A program made the position numbers and the translations under genes. The notes below the pieces were generated by a model. It was not told the origin of the DNA, did not search any database, and saw only the letters and a program-made list of their open reading frames with translations. A DNA stretch of 60,000 bases. Origin: Owenia fusiformis. Its lineage: Eukaryota; Annelida; Polychaeta; Sabellida; Oweniidae. The stretch covers positions 5,310,001 to 5,370,000 of the forward strand of contig CAIIXF020000002.1 in assembly GCA_903813345.2 (NCBI GenBank), read 5' to 3'. Positions 11,627 to 22,117 of this stretch are shown here, piece by piece (position 1 is the stretch's first letter; each line of letters starts with the position of its first letter).

Positions 11627-12690
11627 GTTGTGCGCGACGTAATAAAACTATAGAATGAAATACTAGATGGCTAACGCACCAACACACTTAGTTGTAACGT
11701 TAAATGAAAAAAAAAAAAAAAAATTACCGCCGGCGCGTGCTATATATACAACTATTTTCAACTATTTATGTATACACCATATATATATGAACCATCTATG
11801 TAATGTTCATACGATGTTAATTAAATGTACTCAATATCTCATTAAGTGTTTTAATATCAATATAGTTTACCACCCTGTACTTAGTTATAGTGTATCACCC
11901 TGTACTTAGTTATAGTGTATCACCCTGTAGTTATTCATATACAATGCTATGGCATAACACTCTGTATTTGTAGGGAACAATATTGTGTATCACCCTGTAG
12001 TTATTTATTGACAGTGTCTTGGCATACCACAGTCTATTTATTAAAATTGAGTGCTGTAGTGTACTTATTTACAGATAACGCTTCATCACAATATTGTTCT
12101 ATTTATTTATAGAGAGCGCTACAGTATACCACCATACACTTATAATGACTGTGAAACCGTTTTATTAGGGTAATGTTAACAATTATATAATGTGTATCCT
12201 TCCAGAAAAATTTTTGGGAGGATAAAATCTAAACCTTTGTTCACCCTGTACTATTATACACTTACTTAATGAATGCAGCTATTCTAACTAACACACTTTA
12301 ACTAACCAAATGGCTATAATACCCGAAATACTGCCTTGGGATAGGTATTCATATAACCTTAGTTGTAGGGAAATAACACCCCTAGGATCGATAGAATTTG
12401 AGTATATAAAAAAAAAAAACTGATAACACTGTTCATTTATCATGGATATAACCTGTGAATACTGATGATGGTGTTTGGAGTTGGGACTTCTTCCTGTTAT
12501 AGCTGGTTGTTGATTGATTGTTTATGGCTTTCATCAGTAGTTTATTGTCAATACATGTGTTGTTAGCGTAGTGACGACGTGATTGTGGCGTTGTGACGAC
12601 GAAGTTATGGCGTTGTGAAGACGTGGTTGTGGCGTTGTGATGAGGTTGTTGTGATGTTGTGACGACGAAGTGACGACATCTGACACCAAA
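11627..12690 (-). other. 5' leader of Gypsy element 1 with tandem repeats
   Basis: An unusually long leader (1064 bp) between the 5' LTR and the gag ATG. It holds a 26-bp repeat (CACCCTGTACTTAGTTATAG at 11869, 11895, 11921 and, after a gap, 11989). Near the LTR (about 12560-12680) it holds a degenerate purine/pyrimidine-skewed repeat built on GTTGTGACGACG. No conserved protein is seen. It may carry packaging or dimerisation signals, but this is not shown. Confidence 0.6.
12671..12688 (-). promoter_or_regulatory. Primer-binding site, possibly tRNA-Leu
   Basis: The minus strand reads TGGTGTCAGATGTCGTCA, starting two bases after the 5' LTR. The first ten bases are complementary to the 3' end of typical animal tRNA-Leu (which ends in TGACACCA). 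The remainder does not match the usual Leu acceptor arm, so the tRNA identity is tentative. Confidence 0.6.
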
Positions 12691-13906
12691 TGTGACCGGG
12701 GGCAAGGTCGACGTGGGTTTATATTAGCAAAATAAGCACAAACGCAACAGTATATATGTTTATCAGTCAAATGGGTATATTCATTTCAATCACATCACAA
12801 CAACGGGGAGTTGGAGTTCCCTGAAAGTACAAAAGGTACCATAATGTGTATCAACTGTAATACACGCAATACATATAAGCTACAATGGTACCAAAATATG
12901 TGTGAACTATAATACTCATACTACAAACTAACATTGTTCAGATGCTTTGAAGCTATAACCTTACATTATTCACTATTTAAAATACATGCAACTGGCATAT
13001 AAAATACATCAACATACCCTCGTGGACTATTATACTAAGCGAGTCAGCGACTGAAGGTTGTCACAATATTGTGGGTCACTCAGTACTAGAAATATAACAA
13101 ATGCCAAAATAGGAAAATGTAATGTTTGCCACTAAAGCAAATAACAAAATTACCAGATATCCTATTCACTAATACCACATAGACAAAATGTCCCATTAGA
13201 GTAAACATGAAGCCTAAAAGTATTTGAGCTCTTGCGAATATGACATTGACATCTTGAATTTACATCACATCCAATTATTACAAACTTACAAGTTTACTAA
13301 GTAAGATAAGGCTATGATAAAAAACTTACTAATGGTCCCTAGGGGATGAGGTTATGAGCCCACTGGCTAAGCATGGTACAGTAGATAACGTGTCACTCTA
13401 CAATCAATAGAAACCAAAATGTACAGCCATGAAAGCTGGACACAAATTGGGCGTGACACATGGACTAAATATTACAAACAGGTTTACATTGAAGATGAAG
13501 CTAACAATTATTACTTCTCAACTAGTGTTTATAATATGGTCATTATAGTTGAAATAAGTAAGAAATGTATGCTATAAAATATTACAAAGTGGGAGACTTT
13601 GGACCATGACATTACAAAAATGTAAAAAATAGTACAATATTTACCCAGTTGTCCTGCTTGGACAGTCTCAGCCAGTGAACTGAGCTTTACAGATGAAAAC
13701 TACAAATCACTGCCACAGCAGGGTTTGAAAATACATAGTCAATACAAAAATACAATGGGCTAAAAATAGCTTGTACATAGAAAGTACCTATTGAAATAGA
13801 AAATTGAACCCTAAAGTGAGGTTGAGAACAGTTGTATGGCTCACTTAATTCACTAAATAACTTGTAAGCTAAACCTTAGTACAGGGTGTCTAACAAGCCT
13901 GTTACA
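12691..13906 (-). repeat. 5' LTR of Gypsy element 1
   Basis: The 1216-bp partner of 4743-5958, with the same TG...CA ends and no difference noticed on reading. The TTTG duplication follows at 13907-13910. On the minus strand it is upstream of gag and should contain the promoter. Confidence 0.95.
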
Positions 13907-14155
13907 TTTGAAATGTCTACTTTCTGGTGATTCTAATTCTGTATATCGTGACACAACCTTTTTGAATATAGAATTGTATTGAAGCGCACATTAATCAGAA
14001 CAAAACTTGAAGTTTTTAAAAAGATTCCACGAATATTAAAACTTTTGCAATTACTTGGAGGAGCATTGCGCATATTTATCGCGTAAATCTTTGCATTTTG
14101 TAGGTAAAATGAACAATTACAATGTTACGCCGTGATGTACAGTATCTGACGTCGT

Positions 14156-15026
14156 ATCCAAGGCCTTTTCGAGGGAATAATAAAGACATATGAAATAGAA
14201 CTCAGAGACTTGATCCATGATTAAAACACCATTAAAGTAACATTTATAGCAGTTTATTAGCGTTAGAATATGAAAGGAGGCTAAGCTATGAATACTTAAG
14301 GAGATAGCTAGATGACAATACATCCTGAAAACCAATCAAGCCTCAATCAACATATCTTATTCGACTTTTCTGATTGGAGACGCTAGACCAAAGAATGATT
14401 CGAAGACGGGGCTATCGCTAGAGCTCCGAAGTTAAACTCTTTGAAAAGGGTAATTGGAAGGTGTTTATAATGTAGCTATACGATGATTAAACCTCGTTCG
14501 TTTTGTTATGCTTACTTATCATTACCGTGAAAAAGATATGGAATAAGTGCCAATTAGCCTATCAATTTGTCTACTTTATATTTCTTCTAATATCATGCAT
14601 GTGGCAGCCAAAGTGTTCCAATTACCAGATTAATCCGTTTGCTCTTGTCTTGCCCGGATGCTCGCCAGAATGTCACGACTGGACTGGCCTGTCATCACAA
14701 AACATGCATATGTATTATTTATGACCGGGGTAGGCGCAAATTTATTCAATATGCAAATATGTATGGGTTTCTATTGTCTATTTCAGTACGTAAATTGGCA
14801 AAATAAGAGCCTTGTATCAAGCCCTTTGAGTCCTTCCCAAACACACACACTCCGGGTCGGGGTGAAGTAAATAAGAGAATCCCTTGAAGAACTTACAGCC
14901 TCTAATTACTATCAATGGCCCTAGTTTTACCATTCGAATGGTCAAAACCACGAATTAGATGAAATGTTAAGGGGATGCCATATCTTGTCAGCATTCAACA
15001 GGATGAACACTTTGTTATTTCGTTTC
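14156..15026. other. Non-coding stretch, no gene seen
   Basis: No credible coding exon, RNA gene or repeat was recognised here. Confidence 0.5.
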
Positions 15027-16160
15027 AGTGCGATTAAAGTGTACTAGATATACACTGTTTTATTGCATTGCGATTAATTTCAGTGTACAAGGTATTTATA
15101 GATCTACACGATTTGTATATTGTTTTATTGCATTGCGATTTTAGTGTTCGGGGTATCTCTAAATGTACACTGTTATATCAGTGCAACTTGATTGTACGTG
15201 GTATCTATACAAGTAGATGTACATTGTTTTATTTCAGGGCGATTTGAGTGTACGGGTTATCTATAGATGTACATTGTTTTATGCCAGTGAGATTTGATCG
15301 TACGGGTTATCTATAGATGTACATTGTTTTATTTCAGTGCGATTTGAGTGTACGTGGTATCTATATATATGTCCATTGTTTTATTTCAGTGCGATTTGAG
15401 TGTACGGGTTATCTATAGATGTACATTGTTTTATTTCAGTGCGATTTGAGTGTACGTGGTATCTATCTATAGATGTACATTATTTTGTTTCAGTGCGATT
15501 TGAGTGTACGGGTTATCTATAGATGTTCATTGTTTTATTTCAGTGCGATTTGAGTGTACCTATAGATGTACCTTGTTTTATTTCAGTGCGATTTGAGTGT
15601 ACGTGGTATCTATAGATGTACATTGTTTTATTTCAGTGCGATTTGAGTGTACGGGTTATCTATAGATGTACATTGTTTTATGCCAGTGCGATTTGAGTGT
15701 ACGTGGTATCTATATATATGTCCATTGTTTTATTTCAGTGCGATTTGAGTGTACGGGTTATCTATAGATGTACATTGTTTTATTTCAGTGCGATTTGAGT
15801 GTACGTGGTATCTATCTATAGATGTACATTATTTTGTTTCAGTGCGATTTGAGTGTACGGGTTATCTATAGATGTTCATTGTTTTATTTCAGTGCGATTT
15901 GAGTGTACCTATAGATGTACCTTGTTTTATTTCAGTGCGATTTGAGTGTACGTGGTATCTATAGATGTACATTGTTTTATTTCAGTGCGATTTGAGTGTA
16001 CGGGTTATCTATAGATGTACATTGTTTTATGCCAGTGCGATTTGAGTGTATGGGGGTATTTATAGATGTACACTCTTCTGTCAGTGCTAGGGAGTATCTA
16101 TAAAATGTACACTTTTATATCAGTGCGATTTGAGTGTACGGGGTTTCTATAGATGTAGAA
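15027..16160. repeat. About 50-bp minisatellite with 349-bp higher-order period
   Basis: The unit carries the core TTTCAGTGCGATTTGAGTGT followed by ACGGGTTATCTATAGATGTA and CATTGTTTTA. Copies are most regular at 15220-16050 and decay at both edges. Variant units recur as a block. The CTATATATAT variant is at 15361 and 15710, and the ATTATTTTG variant near 15481 and 15830, both exactly 349 bp apart, so about seven units were duplicated together. The copies abut each other with no unique spacers. Confidence 0.93.
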
Positions 16161-16835
16161 TATAGTTAGTTCATTATTGTTCTTTGTTATCAAGTTACAG
16201 TTGTGGATAAAATATCAATGCTATACATACATGACTTCGATTTTCTCATTATCACATACATCAATGATCTGTCGTTATCGAGTGCATTGCATTAGTAATA
16301 GCCACTACTATGCAAATGCACGAATGTTTTTGTTACAATAGAAAATCACCGTACACATGCACAGTAGACTAGGACGTCTCGAGTGGTATACTAGAACTTT
16401 CTTTGCATATTTCAAATTATTTGCTTATTTTAATGTATTTAGTACGATATCTTACCAACATGTGTAAAAATACGCAAATGCTGAAATGCATCAAATCTGG
16501 CAAACCGTCCAACACAGTGAAAGGCACATTTGTTTTATATTTCTGAATTATAAACAAAAGACCTTTGAAAACATGTTTTTTTCCCAGGGAGTCATTTTCC
16601 CTATCATAATACAATCCACATTCCTTCCTTTATTTGACTCATGAGATTTCAACGGCATACATAGTATTTTGCAATGTTTTGGCTCGTTTTATCAAACAAC
16701 TTGGCAAGCATTTCATTACATAGAATGTGTCATTTAGAATGTCGAGGTTACGGAAAAATAAAACACAAGGATTTGTTAATGTCATGCCTAGATTAGTCAG
16801 ATAGTATACTCCTAAATTAGGGAGGTTACGATACA

Positions 16836-17000
16836 CGTTTTTTAACTTGTACGTGAACGTGTAAAATTATGGTCCTATAGGATTAGTTCTCCCATTTGTA
16901 CTGTTTACTTGGCCGATTGAGTATAAAGGTATGCGGAGTACCCTGAAAAGCAAATTGAGAACGGAATAGTAATCCCCGGGGTCGAAATATAACAGGTTAG
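16836..17000. repeat. Dispersed repeat, copy A
   Basis: It shares ordered blocks with 20155-20350: ACTTGTACGTGAACGT, CCATTTGTACTGT, GAAAAG.(A/G)AATTG and GTAATCCCCGGG.GTCGAA. Both copies are in the same orientation and diverged with small indels. The family is unknown; terminal structure was not resolved. Confidence 0.65.
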
Positions 17001-17879
17001 CTCAATTTGATCATGATCACATGAACATATTCTGTTTTCCATTCCATTTCATTCTATTTTTCATTTTCATTTTACTATTACAGTCGTATTGCCATCAAAG
17101 TTATACTTATAAGTAAGCCATGTATTTGTACATGTTAAATGTCATTAATATCATATTGCAATAAACAGAAAACGATAAAAAAAACTGAAGGTTATATGAA
17201 GATGGGAAATTTTGATTTTTGAATGATAATACAGAAAAAGGTCGTTCTATTCTGCAGTTCTGATTCAAACTTTAACTCGGTCAGTACACTCCCCATCATA
17301 AGTTTGGAAAGTCGCCCTTTAGAGTGTGTATTAAAACCTGTTTATTTTGGCGATTCAAAAATCATCAAAATCATGAATCTCTGAACTATTGTAATAAATG
17401 TAAAAATTAAAGATTCAAACGCTTTGACATGCTATCCAATAAAAATCCCGGTTGCGAAACTTATGAAGGGGGGTGTACTAGCAAAACAAATATGCGTATT
17501 ATTCTCGGCCAGTTCAATTAAGCACACATCTTGTCCTTAGATGATCTGAACTTGAACTCCATATACATGAATACATATTTGTACTCCGAGAAACAAGTTG
17601 TTTTATAAACATTTACTGACTTTAGGCCCAACACGATTATTCTGATACTCATCAATCTATTTCTGCCTTCAACTAGAAAGAAGCTAAGACACTGTGTAAG
17701 AAGGCCATGATTTCTCATGATAATACATGATTGATTTATCATGTGTGTTCAATGAATTTGTTGTTAATTTGCTGTACTCTATAGGATAAATCATTAACGA
17801 TACATAAACCGCTTACCGGTTGCCGAGGCTGGCAATTACATAGAGATTGGCGTATCTCCCTTTTAAAAAGCAATAGTCC

Positions 17880-18063
17880 TAGTAAAACCTGTGTATATTG
17901 AGCTTTTTCCCGAAAAAAAGTTTAGTGTTGGTAGGTGTTCACTATATGAGAGGGCAATTTATACAGAAGTAAGTGGGGTATGTACTGGGGTGTTCACTAG
18001 AACCAGGTGTTCATTAGAGAGAGGTGTTCACTAGAGAGAGGTGTTCACTAAGACAGGTTTTAC
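17880..18063. mobile_element. Short MITE of the CAGTAAAACCTGT family
   Basis: Ends AGTAAAACCTGTGTATAT and ACAGGTTTTACT form an imperfect inverted pair. Inside are three GTGTTCACTAGA-like repeats. There is no coding capacity. It is related in its termini to the elements at 113-440 and 48577-48850. Confidence 0.5.
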
Positions 18064-18689
18064 TGCATATACCTACATACATATACATTTCTAAACTTTT
18101 CAAAATGAACTTTTATAGGTAAAACAATAAATAATCATCATAAAATCAGTAGATTTGAGTCTATATAAAGAACTATACATGTATAATGACTTCGTATTTG
18201 GTATTTTTGTCCAACAACAATCGTTAGTAGGTGTGAGTCAGTGCGCCAATTGAAAACATCCATTGAAATCTGAACTTCAGTACTTCGTACACATTTTCTT
18301 TCAAGGTTTTATATTTGTTTTTTGAGACTTTTATTTACTCAAATAGTAACACATTTAGTTTCATGACCGATCGTTTTTTAAACAAGTATTGGATCTCGTG
18401 AATTATTCTGAATGTATATGTGAGAATGTTACTACTATATTGTGATTACTAAATCCGGAAATGTAATTTTGTATGCACCTAACGATATTACTAGCTATGA
18501 AATACTCTGAAGCCCACAGGCTATTATCGGCCAGTACTAGACACTAGATAGATGAAGTACCCTTTTCATTTGCCTAGCTCCTTTAAAGAGGGCTTCGTCT
18601 TCGCTAGTTTGTAACTAGACTCTGCGAGCAGGGTATATAGATGAAGCTATGTTCTGAGGCCAAATCCGAGTTCCACCAGATAGAGAAAA

Positions 18690-18965
18690 ATAGTTAGAGG
18701 AGTGTACTCCCTCGGGAGATCGTAGAATACGTTCTTATTCTTTGAACTTGGTGTGGCCTCACTAAATACCTTGTAGTAGAGGCTTGTACTATATGAGGAA
18801 GGGGAATTAAACTAATTTTAAACTTCCTTAACAAACACCTCATACCCAAGCGTCCTTCTCGAAAGAAAAACATGGTCAAAAGAGGTCTCTGGGAGGTTGG
18901 AATCTCCCTCGGGATATCATAGAATACATTCCTATTCGTCAACTTAAAGTGACCTCACTAAGTAT
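18690..18965. repeat. Diverged direct repeat of about 75 bp
   Basis: The segment beginning CTCCCTCGGGAGATCGTAGA near 18708 is repeated near 18904 as CTCCCTCGGGATATCATAGA. Both run into a GTG(G)CCTCACTAA-type end. The arrangement is a direct duplication about 196 bp apart. Confidence 0.6.
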
Positions 18966-20154
18966 CTAAGCAATATGGATGCTGATATTTAACCACAAAC
19001 CTCAACAAAATAAGGAAGACTCAAAAATATAAGGAAAATATCTGTGAACTTATAACGAGCTCAAAACCACAGGCGGTTTGTTTTTGAAAACAAGTACTAT
19101 GTGTATCCTGTGGCCAAGAGCGTACTAGTAAAATATAGAAAAGGATGAATCTCTGCTCAATAATCTAAATAAGTAAATCAAAATATGGAAAGGGATTGTA
19201 CGTTGTAACATCGATAAATCACTGTTGACATGATGAAGAAATTAGCCCATTTTAGGGAGGGCCAAAATCTAGAATAAAGTGTTCAAGCTCATACTAAATA
19301 ATGTTCCCCAAGAGAGAATATAATCCCAAAACATATCCACCAATGAAAAACTGAAATCTTCATCAATCTCAATCAGAATTCAGAAGCCCTTTACCAATGG
19401 AAAAATTTAAAACAAACTTAAATATAAACTTACCTCTTTTAGGTTTTTTCGTCCTTGCTTATAAGTCCTCGTTTGAGAAATACTTGAAGTAGTTGGTGGT
19501 AAAAAAGTGCACTTTGATCTCTCTGAATTGTATGACCTCGTATTGGTTTGTATATAGCGTTTCGTACAAATGAACCAAGATAAAGGCTTTTATATGTGTA
19601 GCTTACTATACAACGTTCGTACTATTCCATCTATTTCTAACTATGATAAATATAAGTCAATACATATGCTGGTATGTACAATAAGTACGTTATTTGATAT
19701 CAAATCGATCGAGTTCATGCCCGTAGTACATATGAGATTGATCTAACATATGGAGTGGCAAACATTATTTATATGACAAATGTATAAAGCAGGCTAAAGA
19801 ACTAGGATTTGATAGAATAAAGGGTGATGGGCAATAAAATAGTGACAATACCTATGACTTGTACAAACATATATTTGACAAATCATACGAGGCAAATCCC
19901 AAATGTATTACGACATATAGGCCTTACAGACTTATAGCAAATTAGGGAGTTTAAGCTTGCACTGTTTTTCACAACCTAAACGAGAACGGAAGTTATTTAA
20001 GCGATGCATTTGTATGGGCGATTGGTCCTACGTACAGGTTGGCGTTTCGATTTTATATGCCAGCTTAAAGTCAATAATATATCCTAATACGTAAATCTAT
20101 TTGACAGAAAGTTTTATCTGTCAGTTGTTCTTGTTGATAGGAAGGTTAGATGTG

Positions 20155-20350
20155 GTACACGTTTTTTAAAACTTGTACGTGAACGTCTAGAACTACGGTC
20201 CCTTGTGGATAAGTTCTCCGGCCCATTTGTACTGTGTTGGGCGGTTGAGTAAAAAGATAGTATACGGAAAATAATTAGGTCCCTGTGAAAAGTGAATTGG
20301 GAGAGGAACTGTAATCCCCGGGGGTCGAAGTTTTACCTCAGTTGCCAACC
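20155..20350. repeat. Dispersed repeat, copy B
   Basis: Same-orientation relative of 16836-17000, sharing the GTACGTGAACGT and TAATCCCCGGGGGTCGAA blocks. It has extra internal sequence relative to copy A. Confidence 0.65.
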
Positions 20351-21576
20351 TATTGACATCCGTACATGTAGCTAACATGTCACATTTTAAACATTTTTAG
20401 AGACATCTATTCTTGATTCAATCAATTATTTTTCTATTCTGGTCTAATCTAATTAATGTGAAATTTTGTTCCTTCTAACTTGTACTTGAAACAAGATGAT
20501 GGACTGTCCAAAGATGGCGTAGAATTCAATGGGTTTAATTGTGCACTATATCATACCAAAATACTTCAAATATCTTTGGATAAATTCCGATGAAAATATT
20601 TAGAACTTTGAAGTATTGAAATCTTAAAACATCTTGATTTGAAGAGAAAATGTATTTTTATACATTTGTATATTATTTACACATAAACCAATGGGACTGA
20701 CCATGAGTAACAGCCCACTTGAAATGATAAGTGAATTACATATATGCGTTACCTGGCACTCATTCAGTCAGTGTAAGCTATGGAAGTCATCAGACCACGA
20801 ATCTTTAACTTATGAGAGCCGTGCCACATAGCAGCGATGACTGCATGTATTTCATTCAATGTACCATGAATAAAGCCCCATACATTTCTATAATCTTTGC
20901 ACACACGATAGGTGAACTCATACACGCATAATATCATATCATATTATATCATCCAAACTATTCTTTGAGTCATCTGTTGGTTTAGGTGAAGAATAATAGC
21001 CTGTTGGTAATTCTTTCTCGATGGGTTATTGCAATGCTTTTGAGGAGTGATAAACACTTTGCTGTTGAAATAGCCCAAAAGGAAAAAGTAACAAGTCAGG
21101 GAAAGAAATATTCCAGTTGCAGAATGCCGGTGCACTGATTTTTGCAATGTCCAAAACTTGAGTGCTTGAGTGCATTTGAGCTTTTGCATTAGGGTTAATT
21201 AAAATCCTTTTTTTAATTTTGTGACTTCAATTCAAAAAGATTATCGGAGATTTAAACTTACCAAATAACCTATATTTTTGACATATTGCAATTCAATAAA
21301 TTCAAAAATAGAGCATGTAGTTTGTGTATGCTTTCATTATCAGTCCTCAGAAATGGGCATGGGCATAGCCCGACATTTGAAGCATAACGTTGTTGATGAA
21401 ATAGCACGTGAGAACCTATTGCTAACACATATCACAAATATATTTGAATTGGATCCGATTTAGAATTTCAAATAGTATATAATATAGTAATATAATGTGT
21501 ATTATTGTAAATCAGAGAGTGTTACATAATCCATAAACTGAACATAGGATAGAAATATCATTTAATAAAGATGACA

Positions 21577-22026
21577 GTCACACCGGAAAAGCCTGACAAT
21601 GGTAGAGTCAGATGCCGATGTCACAAATGGCGGACATAACCGTCGCTTCAATTTGATTTTCCTTTGGAACAACAATCAATCAAAGTGTCTTAATACTCAG
21701 TGCACATGTACAGTTAATAATGTTCTACCATCGAAATAAATTTAATTTGACCGATCAAAATGAGATACGGGACAACGGCCACTGCATTTCCATATGTCAG
21801 ATTCCGTTGTCATTGACGATATTGAAGACGCTACATGTATATTGTGGCGATTCACGACCCAATTTCATCGAAATTGGGATTTCATTTGAAACATAATCAC
21901 AAGAGCTTATAATACATGCACAGAATTAGCGACGATAAAATCCCATGAGAAGCGACGTTAACTTGTGTCTGCCATTTATGACAACGATATCTGACTTTAC
22001 CGTTGTCAGGCTATTCCGGTGTGACA
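21577..22026. mobile_element. MITE with about 75-bp inverted ends
   Basis: The left end GTCACACCGGAAAAGCCTGA and the right end TCAGGCTATTCCGGTGTGAC are inverted copies. The similarity continues inward about 75 bp on both sides to the CGTCGCTTC/GAAGCGACG boundary. The interior has no coding capacity. It lies just beyond the 3' end of the first LRR-Ig gene. A target duplication could not be fixed with certainty. Confidence 0.75.
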
Positions 22027-22117
22027 GTGCAGTCAATTTTCATATTTCGCCCACTGTCTTTATTTCGGCCTGAAACCTATGCATAGTTATATGTATATTT
22101 CATTTGGCAGTTTATAT

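Larger units (their letters stand above)
4743..13906 (-). mobile_element. Full-length Ty3/Gypsy LTR retrotransposon 1
   Basis: A 9.16-kb element made of two apparently identical 1216-bp LTRs, a roughly 1.06-kb leader, gag (10268-11626) and pol (6309-10271). It is flanked by a TTTG duplication. A primer-binding site starts two bases inside the 5' LTR. Domain order PR-RT-RNaseH-IN identifies Ty3/Gypsy (Metaviridae) rather than Copia or BEL. No envelope-like frame follows pol; only about 350 bp lie between the pol stop and the 3' LTR. Intact frames and matching LTRs indicate a recent insertion, probably still autonomous. Confidence 0.95.
3673..14148. mobile_element. Old DNA transposon with inverted ends, split by a Gypsy insertion
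   Basis: Positions 3666-3691 and 14130-14155 are inverted copies over 26 bp with one mismatch. The element proper may begin CAGATACTGTACATC, with the palindrome ACGT as a possible 4-bp target duplication on each side. Removing the nested LTR element (4743-13906 plus one TTTG duplication) leaves about 1.3 kb without coding capacity, which suggests a non-autonomous element. The superfamily is unassigned. The alternative, chance similarity of two short repeats, is unlikely given the 25 of 26 match. Confidence 0.55.
16161..21576. other. Non-coding stretch with dispersed repeats
   Basis: No credible gene. It contains a dispersed repeat pair (16836-17000 and 20155-20350), a MITE (17880-18063) and a locally duplicated segment (18690-18965). 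The short open frames show no domain character. Confidence 0.5.

Noticed and set aside
12433-12770. Small open frames in the leader and LTR of Gypsy element 1
   Set aside because: They translate the leader repeats and LTR; the same LTR-derived frame appears at the other LTR.
15027-16160. Regular repeats resembling a CRISPR array
   Set aside because: Units abut with no unique spacers, vary internally, show higher-order duplication, and the DNA is eukaryotic.
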